NCBI GenBank assembly: GCA_026119855.1
Contig: JAOWBW010000220.1
Span: 1,418,828 to 1,482,827, forward strand
Origin: Campanula takesimana
Taxonomy: Eukaryota; Streptophyta; Magnoliopsida; Asterales; Campanulaceae
Length of the DNA stretch: 64,000 bases
Direction of reading: 5' to 3'
Positions within the stretch are counted from its first letter, which is position 1; every line of letters begins with the position of its first letter. Both the position numbers and the translations under genes were made by a program. The notes below the pieces were generated by a model. It did no database searches, was not told the DNA's origin, and was given only the letters and a program-made list of their open reading frames with translations. Shown piece after piece: positions 1 to 9,965 of this stretch.

Positions 1-1292
1 CAAAAACACCAAGTTTTTCAACACGCTTTTGCCAATCAGCAAAAAGATCAGTGTAAGATTCATGAAGTTCCTTAAAATTACCATCACATTCCTCTTCATC
101 CTCTGGTTTCTCAAAGATAGACGAATTAAAGCATTTTATCTCAGAGTCTGAGGATGTGATCTCTAGTGTGAACACACCTGAGGTAACACCAGAATGATGT
201 TCATGATTTTGAGATGAATTATCAATTTCTGCAAGGAATGCAGACTCATCATCATCCTCACTATCACTCAGGGTCGCATTTAAGCTCATCCCCCTTTTCT
301 TCAGAGTCTTGGCACACTCATTTGCATAGTGACCAAAACCTTTACAGGCTCTACATTGAACGGAATCAGATTTCTTTTTGTTAAAATTTCTAGTCCCTTT
401 AAAAGTATTTCCAGTATCCTCCTCAAAATCTTCAGAAGTGTTTTGGCTTTCTGATGAAAATTTATTTTTCACGTTTATTCTTTAAAAAAAATGCAAAAAA
501 ATTTGTGACATCTTCTGTTTCCAAATTAGATTTATCAATTTCCTTAGAGATTTCAACAATTTCTTTAGAAACTTTGGAGGACCTAGAAAGAGCATCGGCA
601 AGAGCATTACTTTCAGCTTTGTGTTGTTGTTGAATAGCCAAGTTCATTTCAAACATGGTTAATTTACCAACGAGAGAGTTATAACCCATGATAGAAGTGT
701 CATTGGCTTCTTCAATAGCAGTAATTTTTATGTTAAATTTCTCAGTGACAGTTCTAAGCAGTTTGCTTACTAACCTAGCATTAGAAATGGGTTCACCTAG
801 GGAGAGACACTCATTTGAGATATCCTTGATTTTAGCTGAATAGCTTTTGATATCTTCAGTATCTGACATTCTTAAGTTTTCAAACATTGTCATGAGTATT
901 CTCAACCTAGTTCCCTTAACACCTTCATCTCCTTCACAGTGAGCTTGAAGAATATCCCAAGCATTTTTAGCAATGCTTTGATTGGTGACCAGCCTATACA
1001 TATCTTCATCGACATGACTGGATATAGCACACAAAGCCTTGGAGTTATAATTTACTAGGGTTATTTCCTCAGTTGTCCAGTCCTTCTCCGGTTTAGAAAT
1101 ATAGACTTTTTCAGCAGAGGATTCCGCCTCTATAGCCATACTTTCAATCCTAGGAGGAGTCCAGGAAACTATGATACTCTGCCATGCCCTTTCATCAATT
1201 GCTTTGATGTACAGACGCATTTTGGATTTCCACAAGGCATAGTTTGTGTCGTCTAAAACAGCAGGACGATGCTGACTCGATGGACCATCCAT
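1..1292 (-). pseudogene. Ty1/copia gag, 5' part with frameshift, cut by the window edge
   Basis: Reads leftward from an ATG at 1292. The first 276 codons give a copia Gag of the UBN2/DUF4219 type: an N-terminal NYALWKSKMRLYI motif, the AWDILQAHCEG segment and a helical LRTVTEKFN region. The frame closes at a stop at 462-464 next to an A-run. A one-base frame change there restores a long open frame to the window edge, which includes a CCHC zinc knuckle (C-x2-C-x4-H-x4-C) at about 315-358, normal for copia Gag, followed by a D/E/S-rich segment. Gag would package element RNA into virus-like particles. With the frameshift this copy is probably dead, although a sequencing error in the A-run is possible. 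PBS and LTR lie directly upstream at 1336-2042. Confidence 0.88.
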
Positions 1293-1335
1293 GATGACTA
1301 TCCTTTCTGGATCTCACTCAGTATATCGAGTGTAG

Positions 1336-1347
1336 GCTCTGGTGCCA
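1336..1347 (-). other. Primer-binding site of the left-edge copia element
   Basis: On the minus strand this reads TGGCACCAGAGC, a two-base variant of the usual initiator-tRNA-Met site TGGTATCAGAGC. It lies 2 bases inside the LTR end (CA at 1350-1351) and 44 bases upstream of the gag ATG, which sets the element's orientation. Confidence 0.75.
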
Positions 1348-1349
1348 AT

Positions 1350-2042
1350 TGAAAGTTTAGATAGCTAGGATGGTCATACAATTAACAGAGTATGGTGTGA
1401 ATCGTAGTGTGAAGACACCGCAAATTACACCAACTGACGTGCAGCAGAATAAAAATGTTAAAACGAGATATTTAACACATCTACAGCAACTTGCTGTAGA
1501 CAACAAAACTTCTCGTTATTAAAAACTGTTATGATCGATTACAAAGAAGGAATCAAGAGAAGAGACCAAATATGAAAACACTAAACACTCAAAACAAGTT
1601 CTATGGAAGAACTTGTGTTACAAAAGGATTCTCTCACAAAAAGAACACTCTCAAAACTTTGTATCTAATGCTTGAAAGCTTAAATTCAGAAGAGATAAAA
1701 AATGAAAGGGACGGGCAGCTCTTCTTTAAATAGCTCGTGGAGGGGTTTGCCCTCAATCCCAGAGAAGATCTTTATTTTGAAAATCAAGTATATCTTTTAC
1801 ATTTCTTCAACAAATCAACTCCATCTTTTCCTAAAATAAAGCTCCTTATTTTGTGTGAGATATATCTACAAAATATTAAAAGAGATACACAAAACCTAGG
1901 AAACTAATTAATATGTTAGTAAAATAAAATATAAAAAATATATTTACAAAACTATCCTAAAAAAAGAAAGACATAAATCCTAAAATTAATCATGAGAATA
2001 AAAAAACAATATGTGAAAATATTAACACTTACACATTCCTAC
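1350..2042 (-). mobile_element. 5' LTR of the left-edge copia element
   Basis: Bounded on the gag side by the PBS. The outer boundary is placed near 2035-2043, where the minus strand offers a TG start (TGTAGGAATGTG), but the partner LTR is outside the window so this end is approximate. It contains an AT-rich half and a box with TGCAGCAGAATAAAA (1440-1457) that recurs in LTR-like sequence at the right edge of the window. Confidence 0.6.
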
Positions 2043-2178
2043 ACAACCATTCCCGAATACCAAACGAAGACTTAGTGTAAAACAGGTTTTTCATAAGACT
2101 AACTCCTTTAATAAATTTTTTTAGACATAAATAAAAGTTATTGTACATCAAATAAATGTACAATACCATGATCCACAA

Positions 2179-3152
2179 ATCTATATAATATATAAAAGCA
2201 GGAACATTTCCAGGCCTCACAGCGCGCCAGGTGGAATTGTGACGTGGAAAGCCACGTGGCAGCCTATGATTGGTAATTTCAAAAAATGGGAAGGATTTTT
2301 TCTTAATGTTTTTGTGGATAATCTGAATTCAAACAATTAAAAAAATATAAATATTCTTTAACCATTTATATTTGAAATTTAAAATTCAAACTAATCAAAT
2401 CAGATTTCAATTCCAACTTAGCTCATTGTGACACATAGAATTTTGACGTGGATTTGCAACACAATGAAAAAATGAAGAAAACCTTCACCAATTTTAATAT
2501 TTCTACTATGTTATTTTTATTAAACCTAAAGTTTTGATTAAATCATGAAAAAACAAATATTAATTGGAAAAAAAAAAGTGTTTTCAAATCACAACATTTT
2601 GTTAATTTAATTAGTAGCATATAGTACGTAATTAAGGAGAACAATTTAGTTCAAATAGGACAATTTAGCTCTCTACATAACAATAAATAAATAAGGAAAA
2701 CATTTGAATTCAAATCGATGTATCTCCCTAAATAAGCATGCATACTTCCCCTAAATAATAGGACTAAACAATTTATTACTCCATCCGTGCTAAAAACAAC
2801 AAACAATATCTAACACATTAAAATTCTATTCGTCCTAAAATCATACTTTCATTTTTTTTCTCTGACCAACATAGTTGATTTTTCACATAAAATAAAATAT
2901 GACAATCAACTTCTAAAATTGTGGTTAGATTTTGATAGCAATCGGTATTCAAATAATTTTCTTAATGGATTAAATGAGTCAACTTCTATGATATTCAAAT
3001 TTCAAATTAACTATTAATATTACAATTATACCCTTAAATGAGTCTTACTTGCTTTAGCATATGGGAAGAAGCCACGTGGACTACCACGTCATAATTCCAC
3101 GTGGCTGAATGTGGAATGAGTATCTGACTCTACTATTATATATTATATAGAT
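2179..3152. mobile_element. Inverted-repeat element, copy 1
   Basis: The left end reads ATCTATATAATATATAA. The right end is its reverse complement. Homology between the arms extends about 90 bp and includes two CCACGTGG-type boxes separated by TGACGTGG in each arm. No convincing target duplication flanks it (ACAA left, TTGG right). It has no coding capacity. It could be a foldback/MITE-type element or the 5' end of a Helitron family whose terminus starts TCTATATAAT. Confidence 0.7.
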
Positions 3153-3916
3153 TTGGACACTCTACATCTTGATATTGTATTTGATTTCGATTGTTTTTTC
3201 TTTTGATTATGATTTGTATTTGTATTCGTTAATTTTTTGCTTTGCTTATTTTGGTATTTACTTTAGCTTTGGTTTATTCAAAATTAATAAATTTGAAAGT
3301 CCAATGTTTATGTTTGATGCTCTTTAATTTAATGGGATCACTACTTCAAAGAGAGAGAGATTATTGTCATTGACTAATAGGTCCTTATCTTACTGTTACA
3401 TGTCTTTCGTTTCCAAATATATTTTCTATCTAATCCTTAATACGATATACTTTATGAATATCTAATCTCTATCCTTGCAATTTTGTTTGCTTAATAACTT
3501 TTGTCCAAACCCCACTTAGGTATTGATTTATTCTTATTTTCATTTGCTAGAATTTATTTATTTGGGTTTTTATTGTAATTGTTTGTGTTTTTTGGTTCTA
3601 ATTATTGTTTTTGTTTAGGAAAATAGTTTTGTATCTATTCATGTGTAACTACTAACTATCATAGTGTTTTATGTTGCAATTTAGCATCTATGGTCACAGG
3701 AAGTATCAAGATACATAGAAAGACGAGAAACGAAAAATTGGAGACTGAGCTTGAAGTTATTTAAGCAAATATACAAAGAATTGGAGATAGAGCATGGAGT
3801 TTTTTAAGCGAACATACGTAGGGCGACTAAAGTATTTACGCAAATAGGGCTCATAATTTAAGTATGTGAGAGGAAGAAGTGTGTGGGGTTGACAAGTGGA
3901 GCCCACAATTTTTACC

Positions 3917-4888
3917 ATCTATATAATATATAAAAGCAGGAACATTTCCAGGCCTCACAGCGCGCCACGTGGAATTGTGACGTGGAAAGCCACGTGGCAG
4001 CCTATGATTGGTAGCTTCAAAAAATGGGAAGGATTTTTTCTTAATGTTTTTGTGGATAATCTGAATTCAAACAATTAAAAAAATATAAATATTCTTTAAC
4101 CATTTATATTTGAAATTTAAAATTCAAACTAATCAAATCAGATTTCAATTCCAACTTAGCTCATTGTGACACATAGAATTTTGACGTGGATTTGCAACAC
4201 AATGAAAAAATGAAGAAAACCTTCACAAATTTTAATATTTCTACTATGTTATTTTTATTAAACCTAAAGTTTTGATTAAATCATGAAAAAACAAATCTTA
4301 ATTGGAAAAAAAAGTGTTTTCAAATCACAACATTTTGTTAATTTAATTAGTAGCATATAGTACGTAATTAAGGAGAACAATTTAGTTCAAATAGGACAAT
4401 TTAGCTCTCTACATAACAATAAATAAATAAGGAAAACATTTGAATTCAAATCGATGTATCTCCCTAAATAAGCATGCATACTTCCCCTAAACAATAGGAC
4501 TAAACAATTTATTACTCCATCCGTGCTAAAAACAACTAACAATATCTAACACATTAAAATTCCATTCATCCTAAAATCATACTTTCATTTTTTTTCTCAG
4601 ACCAACATAGTTGATTTTTCACATAAAATAAAATATGACAATCAACTTCTAAATTTGTGGTTAGATTTTGATAGCAATCGGTATTCAAATAATTTTCTTA
4701 ATGGATTAAATGAGTCAACTTCTATGATATTCAAATTTCAAATTAACTATTAATATTACAATTATACCCTTAAATGAGTCTTACTTGCTTTAGCATATGG
4801 GAAGAAACCACGTGGACTATCACGTCATAATTCCACGTGGCTGAATGTGGAATGAGTATCTGACTCTACTATTATATATTATATAGAT
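3917..4888. mobile_element. Inverted-repeat element, copy 2
   Basis: Same element as at 2179-3152, a few bases shorter. Its left end follows directly on the end of the first spacer (ACC then ATCTATATAA), so unit 2 begins exactly at the element terminus. The right arm has a single-base change in one CACGTGG box region. Confidence 0.7.
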
Positions 4889-5652
4889 TTGGACACTCTA
4901 CATCTTGATATTTTATTTGATTTCGATTGTTTTTTCTTTGATTATGATTTGTATTTGTATTCGTTAATTTTTTGCTTTGCTTATTTTGGTATTTACTTTA
5001 GCTTTGGTTTATTCAAAACTAATAAATTTGAAAGTCCAATGTTTATGTTTGATGCTCTTTAATTTAATGGGATCACTACTTCAAAGAGAGAGAGATTATT
5101 GTCATTGACTAATAGGCCGTTATCTTACTGTTACATGTCTTTCGTTTCCAAATATATTTTCTATCTAATCCTTAATACGATATACTTTATGAATATCTAA
5201 TCTCTATCCTTGCAATTTTGTTTGCTTAATAACTTTTGTCCAAACCCCACTTAGGTATTGATTTATTCTTATTTTCATTTGCTAGAATTTATTTATTTGG
5301 GTTTTTATTGTAATTGTTTGTGTTTTTTAGTTCTAATTATTGTTTTTGTTTAGGAAAATAGTTTTGTATCTATTCATGTGTAACTACTAACTATCGTAGT
5401 GTTTTATGTTGCAATTTAGCATCTATGGTCACAGGAAGTATCAAGATACATAGAAAGACGAGAAACGAAAAATTGGAGACTGAGCTTGAAGTTATTTAAG
5501 CAAATATACAAAGAATTGGAGATAGAGCATGGAGTTTTTTAAGCGAACATACGTAGGGCTACTAAAGTATTTACGCAAATAGGGCTCATAATTTAAGTAT
5601 GTGAGAGGAAGAAGTGTGTGGGGTTGGCAAGTGGAGCCCACAATTTTTACCA

Positions 5653-5727
5653 TTTTAGAAAAGGATGAAACTTTTAACTAGACACCCATTTGGATAAAAT
5701 GTGAAGCTTCAAATGGGACGGGGGGAG
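5653..5727. mobile_element. Right half of a Stowaway-like MITE
   Basis: It ends AAATGGGACGGGGGGAG followed by TA at 5728-5729, the reverse complement of the Stowaway-type terminus CTCCSTCCGTCCC. Its left arm is not present nearby. The sequence just inside belongs with the end of the upstream spacer, so the MITE appears to have been broken by the tandem event. Confidence 0.6.
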
Positions 5728-5870
5728 TATATGCAATGCATTGACGTTTCTACTCTTTCTAATTGGATACATTTGAAAATTTGAAATCAAGTTTTATTTA
5801 TTTTTATTTGAGCAAATTTCAAATCGAGTTTTAGAATTAGTTATATCATAGTCTAATAATTTCATAATTA

Positions 5871-6129
5871 CTACCTCTGTCCTTAAATGAGTGTCCAAAT
5901 TTCATTTTAAGAGACACTGAAAATCTCAACTTTATGTACAATTTGCTAGGAAAGATTCACATATAATCTTGTAATCTCCTTTCCAAACATTTACTTTTGC
6001 ACGTATAAAGAAACTGGTGAAAAAAAATTCGAAAAAAAAACATTTAGGGACAAAGTTATGTTAAAAAAAGACACTCATTTTGGGATAAAGATTTCTTAAA
6101 AATTGACACTCATTTAGGGACAGAGGGAG
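5871..6129. mobile_element. Stowaway-type (Tc1/mariner) MITE, complete
   Basis: The left terminus CTACCTCTGTCCTTAAATGA matches the reverse complement of the right terminus over about 25 bp with two mismatches (CTCCCTCTGTCCCTAAATGA). It is flanked by TA on both sides (5869-5870 and 6130-6131). At 259 bp and with no coding, it is a typical Stowaway MITE. Confidence 0.85.
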
Positions 6130-6580
6130 TAGTATTTTCAATTTTGGTTCATCCTAAACTATATTGTTGCATTGCATTTCATATATAGAAATATTTTATT
6201 GTGTTTTATTTTGCTTTCAATGATTTAGGAAAGAGAAGCAATCGTATCAATAGAAGAATCTCGGAAGATCATTTTGTTCTTTTCATACCAAAAACTAAGA
6301 AATGATTGGGAGGAAATGAAGATTATGTCTACGTTGTTAGTGATTTCAATTTAGTTTTACTATTTACCTTATTTTGAAAAATAAAAAATAAAGATTATTT
6401 TAGATAACTCATCAAAACTAAAAATCAAAAAAAAAAAAATCATTGATAACATAGCCAACTTTTTATTCGCTTGATTAGGAATATTGTTTTTAACAAGTAC
6501 TCATCAAATCACTTTATTTACTTACCAAATTTACATAGTTTATTAATTTAATTATTTATAAAGTCAAATGATGAAATGTT

Positions 6581-6592
6581 GGACGGAGGGAG
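6581..6592. mobile_element. Orphan Stowaway-type terminus
   Basis: GGACGGAGGGAG is a right-end Stowaway motif. The TA expected next is TT here and no matching left arm is visible upstream, so this is a decayed or truncated MITE end. Confidence 0.4.
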
Positions 6593-6926
6593 TTGTAGAC
6601 TTTGCACATACACTATGCAAAATAGTTAGAGGTGTTGAATATTGGAATTAACCAAAATTTCTCCCTATGAAATATTATTGTTTCCTATAATAATAATAAC
6701 AAATATTTAATAATGGATATCGCATGGATACATGTACAAATAAAATATAAAAAAATGACTAAATAGCCAAAGTACTGGAATTTTGAAATCCCTCAACAAA
6801 TGGATGAATATTGATCACTTCAATTTTGAAATTCAACATCAAATAAATGAGAGCAATGTCTCACTTCAGGGACATAGCCAAGATTTGAATTAGGCAGTCA
6901 AGTATGAAATGTAACATCCGTACATC

Positions 6927-7137
6927 CAGTGGCGAAGCCACCCTTTGGCCATGGGGGTCATCCGACCCCCTTGATTTTGGAGTTGTGTCAATTTTACCCC
7001 TTTTAAGTTTAGAAAAATATTATTTTTACCATTAAAAATATTCGTTTTCGCAATTTTGACCCCCCTTAAATTTAGAAAAAAATAACACTATATCATAATT
7101 TCGACCCCCTTTTAGTAAATTTCTGGCTTCGCCACTC
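6927..7137. mobile_element. hAT-type MITE
   Basis: Terminal inverted repeats are CAGTGGCGAAGCC on the left and its complement GGCTTCGCCACT(C) on the right. The 8-bp flanks CGTACATC (6919-6926) and CATACATC (7138-7145) differ by one base, matching the 8-bp target duplication of the hAT superfamily. The interior is C/G-run rich (GACCCCC) and non-coding, 211 bp in total. Confidence 0.78.
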
Positions 7138-7149
7138 CATACATCACAT

Positions 7150-7398
7150 TTCAAAGGGCACAAAGTTGTTCTAGCACGTAAGATAAGGAAATTACAAGTG
7201 TTGTGAGTATTAAAAGTGAAGTTGGAGAGAGAAAATGGGTAGAAAATAGTAAGTTGATTGGTGTTGTGAGTATAAAAGTAAAGTATAAGAGAGAACGAGT
7301 GGGGTGAATAATAAAGATTTTGCCATTTTAGGAATGAGACTCTTACTCTGAGACGTACCAAAATAGAAAATATGACTCTTACTCTGGGACAGAGGGAG
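7150..7398. mobile_element. Stowaway-like MITE, right end clear
   Basis: The right end GGGACAGAGGGAG is followed by TA (7399-7400). The interior has the repeated phrase TTGTGAGTATAAAAGTAAAG and a GAGAGA tract that also occur in the neighbouring element at 7446-7650. The left end is not resolved. Confidence 0.5.
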
Positions 7399-7445
7399 TA
7401 ATATATTTTGATTGTTTAGAAAATTTTGAGAGTCATACATATATA

Positions 7446-7650
7446 CTCCTTCCATCTCACTTCAAACTGGACCAACTTTATGGGCACGCTGATTAAAGAA
7501 AGTAAGGTAGTAGAGAGGTGTTGTGAGTGAAAAGTAAGAAACATGAGAAAATGAATTGGAGAAATAGTAAGTTAATCCGTGTTATGAGTATAAAAGTAAA
7601 ATAAGAGAGAAAATGAGTAGGAGGAACAGTAATACGGTGACTACATCTAA
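7446..7650. mobile_element. Stowaway-like MITE, left end clear
   Basis: The left end CTCCTTCCATCTCACTTCAA follows TA (7444-7445). The interior shares GTTATGAGTATAAAAGTAAA and GAGAGAAAATGAGTAG with the element at 7150-7398, so both belong to one family. No right terminus was found before 7660. Confidence 0.5.
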
Positions 7651-7659
7651 ACATCCCAT

Positions 7660-8125
7660 TTTAAATTTGATCCTGAACGGTACACACCCAAGAACCATAT
7701 TTCGAGCCAATCCAACGGGGAGTTAGCTCCATCCCCATCCATCCAATGGTTATGATCTCGGCCACATCACCATTTTTTGTGCTCGATGGTAAAGATGTGT
7801 CCAAGCTCGGTGTGACCCACAAAAAATTGAAGTGATTTCAGCCACACAAAAGATGAGCTCGCTTACGTGGATGAATGGAGAACCATTGGGTAAGGGGAGG
7901 AGCTAATTTGGGTGGAGCGGTTCCAGGTCCAAACCAGAACGCTTCAACTTCTCTAAACAGTTAGAAGTTTTCAACTTATTTTTAAAATCTCAAACAATCA
8001 TAATAACAATTAGATTTCATATTTATATAAATATTCATATATTTATAATACTAACTCTCTCTCTCTCTCTCTAAATATGAAAATGCCTTGTATTATTTTT
8101 TTCTAATTAATTAGCCTTATTATTC
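7660..8125. other. Non-coding stretch before the Helitron end
   Basis: No gene seen. It holds a GC-richer block (7670-7960) with CCATCC and CTCGG repeats, then AT-rich sequence and a (CT)n microsatellite at about 8051-8073. Confidence 0.5.
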
Positions 8126-8155
8126 CCCGTCGAATTTCGACGGGTTACTCACTAG
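8126..8155 (+). mobile_element. Helitron 3' terminus (hairpin plus CTAG)
   Basis: A perfect 9-bp stem with a one-base centre (CCCGTCGAA/TTCGACGGG, 8126-8144) is followed by 7 bases and then CTAG (8152-8155) with T as the next base. This is the canonical Helitron 3' end: a GC-rich hairpin, CTRR, and insertion before T. Confidence 0.7.
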
Positions 8156-9431
8156 TTCATAATAACACTTAAATCAACAATAACAAGCAAACCCACTAGC
8201 CCTCCCCCCCCCCTCTTCAACAACTCCCATCTTCTAACCGTTACACCACCATCCACACCTACAATCTACATCCAGCCACCATCATCAACACAAACACACC
8301 ATCATCATCAACCACCATGAAACTCAAAATCAACCACAGAAAGCACACAAACATCACAGACACAACACACACATGCCAAGTCATGCACACACATACTCCC
8401 ACCACCATCAATACCTCTAAGAAGATTTGGGGAAAAATCAAAACCCACCAACGGGGCAAATCAATCAGGGCCGTCACCACCCACTGAATTACTCATCAAA
8501 AACCCAGATCTTTTTGCACTTCGTTAGCAAATTAAAACCTAAATCTTGGAGGTACTTCATCTACATGGATGAATTGAAGGATTTGGATTCGATTTCGACT
8601 AGGCAAGGCAGCAGGGCAAGGCGGCAGAGTGGTACAAAGGCACCGTGGATGATGGATGGGATGCGATGGAGTTGGGTGGGGGAGAGAAACTGGCGAGGGG
8701 GTAGGGTTAGTGAAGAGGGTAGGTTCGAGTTGAATTTGGTTTAATGTAGGGAAAGGGTTAGCGTGTTATATTATCTCTTTTTTTTTCACTCTACCACCAT
8801 GTTAAATTAAAGTAAGTCATTTCAGATCCTTAAATGTTATGACAATTCAAATCACCCAATTATACTGATCATGTGCAAGGCACGTGTCTTTTAACTAAAC
8901 TTTTAACGAATCCTGTTAAAAAAAAATCCTTAATTGGCGAGAAAAACGCATACGGGGGCTTGATGCGGAAAAAAAAAAAAAAGCCAAGCCCCCTGCCGAA
9001 AACCCACCGACATTTCAGACCCTAAATTTTTATTATCGCTTGTTAGTGAGAAAAAGTTCACTCACCAATCCAATGCCTCTCAAGAGTTAGTTTTGTAGGA
9101 GTTTTGTATAGTAGATCTTATATTCATCCACCGACATTTCAGACCTTATATTTTTGTGGACCTATCAACACGTTAATTGAATGAACCAATAAAAGTCATG
9201 ACACCTCATTTTGTAAGCCAAATTTTGTGAATACTTTCATGACTTTATATTTACCCCTCAGAATAATAATACAAATAAACCCATTTCCCCAAAGTTTCAA
9301 TGGATTTGCATTTTGAGCCCAATGTATAACTTCTTGCAATTTCATACATCATGTTGTCAAATTATGATAATTTGATTCATTTTTTTTATGAACTTTAAAA
9401 AATTATTGGACCAATGAATAATTTAATGACC
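8156..9431. other. Anonymous intergenic sequence
   Basis: It contains CA/CC-rich low-complexity DNA (8190-8420), a C-run at about 8206, an open stretch at 8427-8744 with no family resemblance, and AT-rich sequence to 9431. I see no supported gene. Confidence 0.5.
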
Positions 9432-9760
9432 GTTTTTTTTTTGAACAATCAAAAATATTTTATTAATAGATGCAAACAACAATGAATTGACTATCCACAA
9501 ACACTGGATGGATGCTCAACCCAAACAGTAGGACTTACAAACGTTACTAACGTAAAAGAAACCCAAGAAATACAATCGGCCAAAATATTGGTTTGACGAT
9601 TAACTAACCGTACCGAAAAATGGTTATGCACACGAAACACAATTCGATATACCCGAAGGAGGGTGCCTAATTAATTTCAATAAACATCTCTCTTTAAAAA
9701 CAACTCCCTCATAAACCGCCTTCGTGATCACACCCTTTGGAGACTTCCTTCCTTCAAAAA
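9432..9760 (-). mobile_element. Possible LINE 3' tail
   Basis: On the minus strand an AT-rich segment (ATTAATAAAATATTTTTGAT) ends in a poly-A run (T-run 9432-9441 on the plus strand), as in many plant LINE 3' ends. Upstream minus-strand sequence is partly open but I recognise no reverse transcriptase or RNase H motif. A processed transcript end would look similar. Confidence 0.33.
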
Positions 9761-9865
9761 AATATATGCTGTATTGTCGTTCGGAGAAGAAACAATCAAA
9801 TCAATAATCAATTCATCGTCCGTTCCGTGTGATAGATTGAGATTAGCCAACACAAAATCAATACA

Positions 9866-9965
9866 TAAAGCCCTCAACAAATGAGGGAAAACAACGACCC
9901 TCAACAAGGGACGGAAAACAAAGGTCCTCAACAAAGGATGAAAGTCCAAAGATCTCACAAATGGA
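9866..9965. repeat. Short degenerate direct repeats (~27-30 bp, 3-4 copies)
   Basis: Units share CCTCAACAA(A)...GGGA..GAAAACAA. On the minus strand they translate to repeated HPLLR(T/A/V) phrases, but the frame has no other support. The rest of 9966-10555 is AT-rich with a short GAGAGA-rich tract and no supported gene. Confidence 0.55.

Larger units (their letters stand above)
2179..5652. repeat. Direct tandem duplication, two units of ~1.74 kb
   Basis: Unit 1 is 2179-3916 and unit 2 is 3917-5652, nearly identical with only scattered substitutions and small indels. Each unit is an inverted-repeat element (~973 bp) plus a ~764-bp spacer starting TTGGACACTCTAC and ending CCCACAATTTTTACCA. The first spacer runs straight into the second inverted-repeat element. 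The second spacer runs into the right half of a Stowaway-like MITE. The few differences suggest a recent duplication. Confidence 0.9.
3918..8155 (+). mobile_element. Possible non-autonomous Helitron body
   Basis: The 3' end is well supported (next entry). The 5' end is inferred: TCTATATAATATATAAAAG after an A, at 3918 or equally at 2180, resembles the TC-starting AT-rich 5' ends of many plant Helitrons, and the flanks A...T fit A/T insertion. No Rep/helicase coding is seen. MITEs would lie nested inside. The span is tentative because the 5' end also belongs to an inverted-repeat element. Confidence 0.33.

Noticed and set aside
2179..3152. Mutator-like element with long TIRs
   Set aside because: No 9-bp flanking duplication around either copy, so the superfamily is left open.
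8427..8744. 105-codon ORF
   Set aside because: No family resemblance, composition-driven (GGGTAGGGTT, GGCAGNG repeats), no splice or promoter support.
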